DNA of 5,960 nt from RGIG5579 sp045590715 (GTDB taxonomy: Bacteria; Bacillota; Clostridia; Oscillospirales; SIG627): the NCBI GenBank assembly GCA_045590715.1, contig JAZNRO010000015.1, forward strand, positions 1 to 5,960, written 5' to 3'. A model generated the notes under the pieces. That model was not told the origin of the DNA and made no database searches. It saw nothing but the letters and a program-made list of their open reading frames with translations. The position numbers and the translations under genes were made by a program. Positions 1 to 4,458 of the stretch are shown here, one piece after another; position 1 is the stretch's first letter; the number at the start of each line of letters is the position of its first letter.

Positions 1-214
1 GCCTACGGGCCGGGCCACCGCATCTGCCATTTACCGCCTGATCAACCACAGAGTCGCAGTAAAAGGTCTTCCTACCATTATCAGTACCAATTTAAGCTAT
101 AAGGGTCTGGAAAAACAGTACGACTCCGCCGTTTTATCCCGCCTTCTGGGTGATTTCTGCGTGAAACTCTTCCAGGGCGACGATATCCGCATGGCCAAAC
201 TCAAGGGCATCTAG
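1..214 (+). CDS. DnaC/DnaI-like helicase loader, 3' fragment (second copy, truncated by window edge)
   Basis: This is an open frame from position 2 to a TAG stop at 212-214, encoding 70 residues that begin PTGRATASAIYRL. It matches residues 259-328 of the complete loader encoded on the other strand at 474-1460, differing only by Cys for Ser at the position of residue 311. It covers the end of the AAA+ fold: the sensor-1 region (IISTN), the SRLLG arginine-finger region, and the FxGxDIR end. Eight bases differ between the copies. Six are synonymous, one swaps the stop (TAG for TAA), and one changes Ser to Cys, so the fragment looks like functional coding sequence under selection rather than decayed DNA. 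Similarity stops at the stop codon. The 5' part lies outside the window, so whether it is a full gene, a pseudogene or an assembly-edge artefact cannot be decided here. Confidence 0.75.
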   Translation, partial: PTGRATASAIYRLINHRVAVKGLPTIISTNLSYKGLEKQYDSAVLSRLLGDFCVKLFQGDDIRMAKLKGI

Positions 215-220
215 ACTCTT

Positions 221-246
221 GGGAGTGTTTTTGAAAAAACACCCCC
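221..246. other. Hairpin just after the first loader stop codon
   Basis: GGGAGTGTTTT (from 221) pairs with AAAACACCCCC (ending at 246) with one mismatch around a very short GA-centred loop. No T-tract follows on either strand, so it is not a classic intrinsic terminator. It may protect the 3' end of the transcript or assist the terminator about 35 bp downstream. Confidence 0.35.
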
Positions 247-277
247 AAACCCCCTAAAAACTTTTAAAATAAAAAAG

Positions 278-310
278 AAAAGCAGGTAGAAAAATTCTAT
301 CTGCTTTTTT
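278..310 (+). terminator. Rho-independent terminator, probably bidirectional
   Basis: A 13-bp stem, AAAAGCAGGTAGA (278-290) with TCTATCTGCTTTT (296-308), has a 5-nt loop and is followed by a run of T and a TATATTTTATT tract. The only non-Watson-Crick pair is a G-U wobble when read on the plus strand. On the minus strand that pair becomes an A-C mismatch, but a T-rich tract also follows there. It should end the rightward loader fragment's transcript and may also stop leftward read-through. Confidence 0.75.
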
Positions 311-347
311 ATATTTTATTAGAAAAAGTTTTTCTTTGCGGAAAGGG

Positions 348-373
348 AAAAAAAGTGATGTTATCACTTTTTT
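348..373 (-). terminator. Rho-independent terminator for the leftward dnaD-dnaC operon (bidirectional)
   Basis: GTGAT and ATCAC around a 3-nt loop, extended by flanking A and T runs, give a stem of about 11 bp (349-359 with 363-373). On the minus strand the stem ends in seven T residues; on the plus strand it ends in six. It lies about 100 bp downstream of the leftward loader stop codon and is the best terminator candidate for that operon. Confidence 0.65.
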
Positions 374-390
374 GATGCTTTTCGACCGCC

Positions 391-437
391 GATACCCGGT
401 TTTGAACGACCAAAGGGAGGAACAAAACCACGGTATC
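391..437. repeat. Imperfect inverted repeat in the convergent intergenic region
   Basis: GATACCCGGTTTTG (391-404) is the near reverse complement of CAAAACCACGGTATC (423-437), with one extra base and one mismatch and an 18-nt loop. It lies between the leftward loader stop and its likely terminator, so it would form a 3'-UTR hairpin in that transcript. The composition is less AT-rich than the neighbouring spacer. No T-tract follows. I do not recognise it as a known RNA family. Confidence 0.45.
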
Positions 438-473
438 AAGGAGTTCTACTCATCTTTCCAAAAAGAAAGGAAG

Positions 474-1460
474 TTATATGCCCTTGAGTTTGGCCATGCG
501 GATGTCGTCGCCCTGGAAGAGTTTCACGGAGAAATCACCCAGAAGACGGGATAAAACGGCAGAGTCGTACTGTTTTTCCAGACCTTTATAGCTTAAATTG
601 GTACTGATAATGGTAGGAAGACCTTTTACTGCGACTCTGTGGTTGATCAGGCGGTAGATGGCAGATGCGGTGGCCCGGCCCGTAGGCTCGGTACCAAGAT
701 CGTCCAGAATGAGAAGCTCTGCTTCTAAAAGTCTGCGGGTGCCGGTGGCGTCCTCTTCCGATTCAAAGCGTTCCTTTTCAAAAAGTGCTGCAACGGCGGG
801 CGCGGATTCGTATACCACGTCGTACCCTTTTTCAATGACTTTCCCGGCAATGGCACTGGAAAGATGGGTCTTACCAAGGCCCGTTCCCCCGATAAAAAGA
901 AGGGACGGCGAGGAAAGGGAGAAATTTTCCGCATAGCCCTGACAGTAGGTAAGGATCTCTGCCATAATATCTCTGGGAGAGTACCTTTTCCCTTCTATCA
1001 CAGCCTGGGAATAGTATTTTAGATCAAAATTATCAAAACGCTGTTTTTCAAGAAGCTTTCCGATGCCGCTTTTTTTGTAAGACTCACGGACCACTTCTTT
1101 TTTTACACAAGCGCAAAGCTTTCCGTCAAAGTAGCCGGTGTCCTTACACTGACTGCAGTGGTGGTGAACCTTGGTGTAGTCGGCGGGCAGACCCATTTCG
1201 GTAAGGATCTCGCCGTAGCGGGCGGTAATTTCCTTGTGGCGCTTTTCAATTTTCTGAATTCTTTCATCAAGGCCTTCTTTGCCCTGCATACTTTCCATCA
1301 GTACTCTTGCGCCGAAGGATCTTTTTTCTTCGCCCAGCTTTTTCAGTTCCGGGTTTCTCTCTTCCACTTCGGCCGTGCGGGCGTCCGCCATATTTTCTTC
1401 ATAGCGTCTGCGGGCGTGAAGCTCGGCTTCTACCTTTTCTAAAATTTCTGCTTGAAACAT
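474..1460 (-). CDS. dnaC: DnaC/DnaI-type replicative helicase loader (AAA+ ATPase)
   Basis: This 328-residue ATPase is expected to load the replicative DnaB-type helicase onto origin DNA with DnaD-family partners. Residues 1-90 are charged and helical. A zinc-finger-like set, Cys102, Cys105, Cys116 and Cys118 (HCSQCKDTGYFDGKLCAC), resembles the N-terminal domain of Bacillus DnaI. The AAA+ core follows: Walker A GGTGLGKT at 191-198, Walker B LLILDDLGTE at 249-258, sensor 1 at STN 286-288, the arginine finger near SRLLG 304-308, and a DIR near the C-terminus. The ATG at 1458-1460 is preceded by AAGGAG (1466-1471), which overlaps the stop of the upstream DnaD gene, so the two genes are probably translationally coupled. 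IstB-type transposition helpers share this fold, but no transposase is adjacent and the zinc-binding N-terminus favours DnaI. The symbol dnaI would suit equally well. A near-identical 3' copy lies inverted at 1-214. Confidence 0.9.
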   Translation of the reverse strand: MFQAEILEKVEAELHARRRYEENMADARTAEVEERNPELKKLGEEKRSFGARVLMESMQGKEGLDERIQKIEKRHKEITARYGEILTEMGLPADYTKVHHHCSQCKDTGYFDGKLCACVKKEVVRESYKKSGIGKLLEKQRFDNFDLKYYSQAVIEGKRYSPRDIMAEILTYCQGYAENFSLSSPSLLFIGGTGLGKTHLSSAIAGKVIEKGYDVVYESAPAVAALFEKERFESEEDATGTRRLLEAELLILDDLGTEPTGRATASAIYRLINHRVAVKGLPTIISTNLSYKGLEKQYDSAVLSRLLGDFSVKLFQGDDIRMAKLKGI

Positions 1461-1465
1461 ATTTT

Positions 1466-1471
1466 CTCCTT
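1466..1471 (-). promoter_or_regulatory. Ribosome binding site of the helicase loader, overlapping the dnaD stop
   Basis: AAGGAG lies 5 nt before the loader ATG and shares two bases with the TAA stop of the DnaD-domain gene (1470-1472). This geometry fixes the loader start and indicates co-transcription and probable translational coupling. Confidence 0.8.
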
Positions 1472-2432
1472 ACAGATCTTTTCTTCCTTTGGAAACGGCC
1501 TGCTGGAAGAAATCGTCCAGATCGTAGCTTTTATCGGCAGTATCACCGCCGGCGGGATTTTTCAGTTTCTCCGTATCTTCCGGTTTTTCTACCCCGGCCC
1601 GGTGCCAGCTTTCCAAAATCTTGTGCATATATTTGATGGAAGGATTTTTGGCGGTATCGGCGGTCTTTTCAAAGGCAAGTTCCAAAATATCGTCCCCATA
1701 GCAGAACTTGGTGCGCCAGGCGGCGACACACTCTTCCTCGGCTTTGGTCAGTTTCCGGGTGCCAAGGCCAAAGAGAGCGCGGATCTTGTTTTCGTATTTC
1801 ACGCTTTCCTTGCGGCGGACAAAGTATTCTTCTGCCTTGTCGTAAGTGTCGATGCCTTCGTCCTGGAAAACGGTCAAAAGCTTTGTGATATAGCGCAGGC
1901 TCTTTTTATCACGGGATGCGCAGTCTTCGATGACCAGCATTACAACGTCCAGGGGCATTTTCAAATAATCCAGGAAGGAATAAAGTCTGGCAAGCTCGCT
2001 CTGATTCATCACCTTTTCCAGGCGCTGCTCTGCAAAGGAAACAAGATTTTTGAAATCCGGATTTTTATCAGCAGCCGTGGCAAGGTCGGCGGAAGTATAG
2101 AAGGGCGCTTCGTCTGCATCGATCTTGGCCTTCTCCTCTTTTTTCTCTTCCGGGGCGCGGCTGGGTTTTACCGGCGCGCTCTTTTTTCCGTCCGCCTTTA
2201 AAATTCCGCATCCCCGCCAAAAGGCCAGGGCGGAAAGGGATTCTTCTCTGGAAAAGGCGCTGGAAAGATAGGACAGGATCTCCTCTTCCTCTACCCCGCC
2301 CTTCTGCAAAAGACCGGAAAGGTAAAGGAGAATACGGATCTCACTGTCACTGGCTTCTTGTATTTTGGAAAGGACCTCTCCCGGCAAGACCAGAAGATGA
2401 TCCGGATATGCTTTTCCTAATCGGTAGGTCAT
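1470..2432 (-). CDS. dnaD: DnaD-domain replication initiation protein
   Basis: The 320-residue protein belongs to the DnaD/DnaB(Gram-positive) family, which remodels origin DNA and recruits the helicase loader. Residues 18-80 look like a winged-helix N-terminal domain. Residues 82-108 are a Lys/Glu-rich linker. Two DDBH2-type helical domains follow, at about 130-204 and 213-285. The second has the family motif YxxxIxxxW (Tyr268, Ile272, Trp276); the first has a weaker version (Tyr181, Leu185, Phe189). An acidic-aromatic tail, YDLDDFFQQAV, ends the protein. The frame is open to an ATG at 2499-2501 (343 aa), but I chose the internal ATG at 2430-2432: it has a strong TAGGAG 5 nt upstream and lies downstream of a SigA-type promoter that sits inside the longer version. 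The gene is first in an operon with the loader. Bacterial DnaD and primosomal DnaB share this architecture, so the exact orthology is uncertain. Confidence 0.85.
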   Translation of the reverse strand: MTYRLGKAYPDHLLVLPGEVLSKIQEASDSEIRILLYLSGLLQKGGVEEEEILSYLSSAFSREESLSALAFWRGCGILKADGKKSAPVKPSRAPEEKKEEKAKIDADEAPFYTSADLATAADKNPDFKNLVSFAEQRLEKVMNQSELARLYSFLDYLKMPLDVVMLVIEDCASRDKKSLRYITKLLTVFQDEGIDTYDKAEEYFVRRKESVKYENKIRALFGLGTRKLTKAEEECVAAWRTKFCYGDDILELAFEKTADTAKNPSIKYMHKILESWHRAGVEKPEDTEKLKNPAGGDTADKSYDLDDFFQQAVSKGRKDL

Positions 2433-2437
2433 AATTT

Positions 2438-2443
2438 CTCCTA
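2438..2443 (-). promoter_or_regulatory. Ribosome binding site that sets the dnaD start
   Basis: TAGGAG sits 5 nt before the ATG at 2430-2432. It resembles the site of the next gene in the operon (AAGGAG then an A-rich spacer). The alternative upstream ATG at 2501 has only a weak GGGTGAG before it. Confidence 0.8.
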
Positions 2444-2466
2444 AAATGAGCTTATTCTCACTTTTC

Positions 2467-2495
2467 ATTTTAACATAAGTTTTTGTGACGGTCAA
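2467..2495 (-). promoter_or_regulatory. SigA-type promoter of the dnaD-dnaC operon
   Basis: On the minus strand TTGACC (2495-2490) and TAAAAT (2472-2467) are separated by exactly 17 bp, with a TG one base before the -10 box (extended -10). Each hexamer has five of six consensus bases. The predicted transcript starts near 2460, giving a leader of about 28 nt before the chosen dnaD ATG. Confidence 0.75.
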
Positions 2496-2545
2496 TGACA
2501 TTTTTTCTCACCCTTTCTACAAAAGAAATGTTTTCTTGTAAAGTG

Positions 2546-2575
2546 TCGACAAACCACGACAAAATAGGATAAAAT
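2546..2575 (+). promoter_or_regulatory. Candidate upstream promoter for noc
   Basis: TCGACA (2546-2551) and TAAAAT (2570-2575) lie 18 bp apart on the plus strand, each one base off consensus. The -35 overlaps the perfect 8-bp palindrome TGTCGACA (2544-2551). It is a possible second promoter ahead of the one at 2616. Confidence 0.4.
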
Positions 2576-2587
2576 CCATCAGCACCC

Positions 2588-2621
2588 TTCGGCAAAATTT
2601 TCTGCCGGAAAATCCTATAAT
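2588..2621 (+). promoter_or_regulatory. Proximal noc promoter (-10) with a dyad over the -35 region
   Basis: A perfect TATAAT lies at 2616-2621, about 22 bp before the noc start codon. The expected -35 region (near 2593-2598) has no good hexamer. It sits inside an interrupted dyad, CGGCA (2590-2594) with TGCCG (2603-2607), that extends imperfectly to 2588 and 2609. This arrangement suggests a promoter needing activation or open to repression; no regulator is identified. Confidence 0.45.
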
Positions 2622-2643
2622 AGCAAGGAAAGGAGCGAATGTT

Positions 2644-3480
2644 ATGTGGAAAAAAAGAAAAAGGAAGGAAAAGATCCTATTTCTGTCGCCGGAGGAGATC
2701 TTCCCGAACCCCTGGGGCCCCAGGCGGAAATTCCCTCCGGAGGAGCTGGATAGACTTAGTCAGAGCATTGCAAGATACGGCATCCTGCAGCCTTTGATCG
2801 TACAGAAGAAAGGCGGCGACTATCAGCTGATCTGCGGTGAAAGAAGACTGCGGGCCGCAAGGCTCTTGGAAATGGATTCCGTTCCCTGCCGGGTGCTTGC
2901 CTTAACTCCGAAATCCGCGGCGGAGCTGGCTCTGGTGGAAAACGCCTTTGGGGAGAAGCTGAACGAATTTGAAGAAGCGGCGGTGGCGGACCGGCTTTTG
3001 AAACAGTTTCGCTATTACCAGACGGAACTGGCGGACCGGCTTGGCCAAAGCCCCAGTACCCTTTGGGCAAAGCTCCGGCTACTTCGCTTTTCCCCGGAAG
3101 AGCGGGATCTCATTGAAAAACACGCTCTTTCTTCCCGCCATACGGATGCTCTTTTGCATCTGCGGGACCCGGCTATGCGCCTTTTTGCCTTAAACTATAT
3201 GACCGAGCATACCCTGTCCCCGGAGCAGGCCCAGGACCTGACCCTGACTCTGGCTACTCATCCGGAAGAATTTATCCCCAGCCTTCGCCCCCGTACGGCA
3301 GAAGCGATCCCCACTACCGTAAGAAGACTTGTGATCCGGGACGTACGGCTCTTTGTCAATTCCGTAGACCGGGCCATTCTATCCATTCGCCAGGCGGGAT
3401 TCTCCGTGGAAGCGGAAAAGGAAGAGGAAGACGCCTATATCTCCTACTCCATCCGAGTTCCCAAATACACAAAAGAATAA
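2644..3480 (+). CDS. noc: Noc-like nucleoid occlusion protein (ParB/Spo0J family)
   Basis: This 278-residue ParB-family protein is probably the nucleoid occlusion factor, which binds scattered DNA sites and blocks division over the chromosome. The N-terminal nucleotide-binding domain (about 11-115) has the GERRLRA C-motif at residues 65-71. The HTH domain (about 125-200) contains TELADRLGQSPSTLWAKLRLL. At the four positions known to separate Noc from ParB specificity it has Pro137, Lys143, Arg148 and Arg165. Lys143 and Arg165 are the Noc type; Pro137 matches neither. The C-terminus (DVRLFVNSVDRAI ... YSIRVPK) resembles Noc dimerisation domains, not ParB ones. Two oddities stand out: the usual ENLQR motif reads ENAFG (99-103), and the N-terminus is the short polybasic MWKKRKRKEK instead of a clear amphipathic membrane helix. 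The ATG has AGGAG 8 nt upstream. The gene stands alone, ahead of a terminator and parAB. A ParB paralogue of another function remains possible. Confidence 0.82.
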   Translation: MWKKRKRKEKILFLSPEEIFPNPWGPRRKFPPEELDRLSQSIARYGILQPLIVQKKGGDYQLICGERRLRAARLLEMDSVPCRVLALTPKSAAELALVENAFGEKLNEFEEAAVADRLLKQFRYYQTELADRLGQSPSTLWAKLRLLRFSPEERDLIEKHALSSRHTDALLHLRDPAMRLFALNYMTEHTLSPEQAQDLTLTLATHPEEFIPSLRPRTAEAIPTTVRRLVIRDVRLFVNSVDRAILSIRQAGFSVEAEKEEEDAYISYSIRVPKYTKE

Positions 3481-3487
3481 GAAAGAC

Positions 3488-3521
3488 GGCAGAGCTACTA
3501 CCCGGCTCTGCCCTTTTCTTT
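3488..3521 (+). terminator. Rho-independent terminator after noc
   Basis: GGCAGAGC (3488-3495) pairs perfectly with GCTCTGCC (3505-3512) around a 9-nt loop, and CTTTTCTTT follows. It begins 8 bp after the noc stop codon and ends just before the first parS, so noc and parAB are probably separate transcription units. Confidence 0.8.
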
Positions 3522-3522
3522 C

Positions 3523-3544
3523 AAATGTTTCACGTGAAACATTT
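3523..3544. promoter_or_regulatory. parS site 1 (ParB-binding centromere)
   Basis: The core TGTTTCACGTGAAACA at 3526-3541 is an exact match to the canonical Firmicute parS. Flanking AAA and TTT extend it to a perfect 22-bp palindrome. ParB loads here as a CTP-dependent clamp and spreads along DNA; ParA then moves the complex. Confidence 0.97.
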
Positions 3545-3548
3545 TAGG

Positions 3549-3556
3549 GTGAAACA
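3549..3556 (+). promoter_or_regulatory. parS half-site paired with parS 1
   Basis: GTGAAACA repeats the right half of parS 15 bp downstream of the same half in site 1 (3534-3541). The left half is absent. The same arrangement recurs at parS 2. Confidence 0.55.
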
Positions 3557-3580
3557 GAGCGAGAAAAAAGAGTAACCGAA

Positions 3581-3600
3581 ATTGTTTCACGTGAAACAAT
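3581..3600. promoter_or_regulatory. parS site 2 (ParB-binding centromere)
   Basis: A second exact TGTTTCACGTGAAACA core lies at 3583-3598 within a perfect 20-bp palindrome, 57 bp centre to centre from site 1. The flanks differ from those of site 1 (ATT/AAT against AAA/TTT), so conservation is concentrated in the protein-binding core. Confidence 0.97.
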
Positions 3601-3605
3601 GGGCG

Positions 3606-3613
3606 GTGAAACA
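3606..3613 (+). promoter_or_regulatory. parS half-site paired with parS 2
   Basis: GTGAAACA lies 15 bp downstream of the right half of parS 2 (3591-3598), which is the same offset seen at parS 1. It ends 24 bp before the parA -35 box, so bound ParB could influence this promoter. Confidence 0.55.
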
Positions 3614-3637
3614 GCAGGAAAAGAGGGGGATTTTTCA

Positions 3638-3666
3638 TTGACAAAAGGAGTGGAAGAGGCTATAAT
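3638..3666 (+). promoter_or_regulatory. Consensus SigA promoter of the parAB operon
   Basis: TTGACA (3638-3643) and TATAAT (3661-3666) are both perfect consensus hexamers with the optimal 17-bp spacer. Transcription should start near 3673, about 25 nt before the parA ATG. Two parS sites and their half-sites lie immediately upstream, so repression or modulation by ParB is plausible but not shown. Confidence 0.92.
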
Positions 3667-3697
3667 ACTGGTAAGAATGTAGATAGAAAGGCGCACT

Positions 3698-4456
3698 ATG
3701 ACGAAAATCATTGCTTTTGCCAATCAGAAGGGCGGCGTGGGTAAAACCACCTCTGCCATCAACGTGGCCGCATCTCTGGGTCATCTTGGAAAAAAAGTCC
3801 TTCTTATTGACCTGGATCCCCAGGGAAACTGCACCAGCGGTGTGGGAATTGATAAAGATAAAGTAAAAGTTTCTTCCTATCAGGTACTCCTGGACGGCGT
3901 ATCCGTGGAAGAAGCTACGGTTAAGACCCGTTTTGAAGGGCTGTACTGCGTTCCGGCTTCCATGGAGCTTGCGGGGGCGGAGATCGGTCTTTCCGGGGTA
4001 AACGGAAGAGAATCCGTACTGAAAAAGGCGCTTTCTTCCGTTCAGGGCTATGATTATATCCTGATGGACTGCCCGCCAAGCCTTGGTCTTATTACCTTAA
4101 ACGGCCTTTGCGCCGCAAAAGAGGTGATCGTTCCTATGCAGTGCGAGTATTTCGCCCTGGAGGGCCTGAGCCAACTTATGTACACAGTTTCACTTGTCAA
4201 GAAAATGTATAACCCCAATCTGGAGCTTGGCGGTGTGATTTTGACTATGTACGACGGCAGATTAAATCTGTCCCTGGCGGTAGCGGCGGAGATCCGGAAA
4301 TATTTCCCCGACCGCATTTTCCGTACCACCGTTCCCAGAAACGTACGGCTTTCCGAGGCGCCCAGCCACGGAAAACCCATTTTGTACTACGATAAACATT
4401 CCAAAGGCGCCAAGGCTTACCTTGAGATCGCCCAGGAACTTGAGAAAAGAGGGTAG
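3698..4456 (+). CDS. parA: Chromosome partitioning ATPase ParA (Soj)
   Basis: A 252-residue, full-length Soj-type ParA. It is a deviant-Walker ATPase that binds nucleoid DNA as an ATP dimer and is released by ParB-parS, segregating origins; in Bacillus the same protein also modulates DnaA. The deviant Walker A motif KGGVGKTT is at 11-18 (signature Lys11, catalytic-loop Lys16). Walker A' is IDLDPQGN at 37-44 with Asp40, and Walker B is YILMDCPP with Asp124. The C-terminal VPRNVRLSEAPSHGKPI is the conserved segment contributing to DNA binding. It has no N-terminal HTH, so it is the small chromosomal type and not a plasmid type Ia ParA. GAAAGG (3686-3691) lies 6 nt before the ATG. parB follows after 2 bp. 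Confidence 0.96.
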   Translation: MTKIIAFANQKGGVGKTTSAINVAASLGHLGKKVLLIDLDPQGNCTSGVGIDKDKVKVSSYQVLLDGVSVEEATVKTRFEGLYCVPASMELAGAEIGLSGVNGRESVLKKALSSVQGYDYILMDCPPSLGLITLNGLCAAKEVIVPMQCEYFALEGLSQLMYTVSLVKKMYNPNLELGGVILTMYDGRLNLSLAVAAEIRKYFPDRIFRTTVPRNVRLSEAPSHGKPILYYDKHSKGAKAYLEIAQELEKRG

Positions 4457-4458
4457 TT

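Noticed and set aside
254..439. 61-codon minus-strand frame in the same spacer
   Set aside because: It spans both terminators and the hairpin. Its composition (Phe, Lys, Ser) is what AT-rich noncoding DNA gives, and no upstream ribosome binding site is evident.
515..540. parS-like half-site GTTTCACG inside the loader gene (and GTGAAAC in its copy)
   Set aside because: Only one half matches, and it is explained by the codons for Val-Lys-Leu in both copies.
336..554. 72-codon plus-strand frame between the two loader copies
   Set aside because: It runs through a terminator hairpin and into the antisense of the loader 3' end, with no plausible ribosome binding site or family resemblance.
474..1460. 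IstB-type insertion-sequence helper ATPase
   Set aside because: There is no IstA transposase nearby, it forms an operon with a DnaD-domain gene, and the Cys4 zinc-binding N-terminus matches helicase loaders.
1452..2201. 249-codon open frame on the plus strand
   Set aside because: It lies wholly antisense to the well-supported dnaD-dnaC operon, has a low-complexity Phe/Gly/Ile-rich translation typical of a shadow frame, and has no ribosome binding site.
2433..2501. Longer dnaD start at 2501
   Set aside because: A good promoter lies inside this extension and its ribosome binding site is weak, whereas the ATG at 2432 has a strong one.
2502..2643. Possible replication origin with DnaA boxes
   Set aside because: No TTATCCACA-type cluster or AT-rich unwinding element could be found here or elsewhere in the window.
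4184..4200. Degenerate parS-like sequence inside parA
   Set aside because: The left half matches but the right half diverges at several positions, so ParB binding is not supported.
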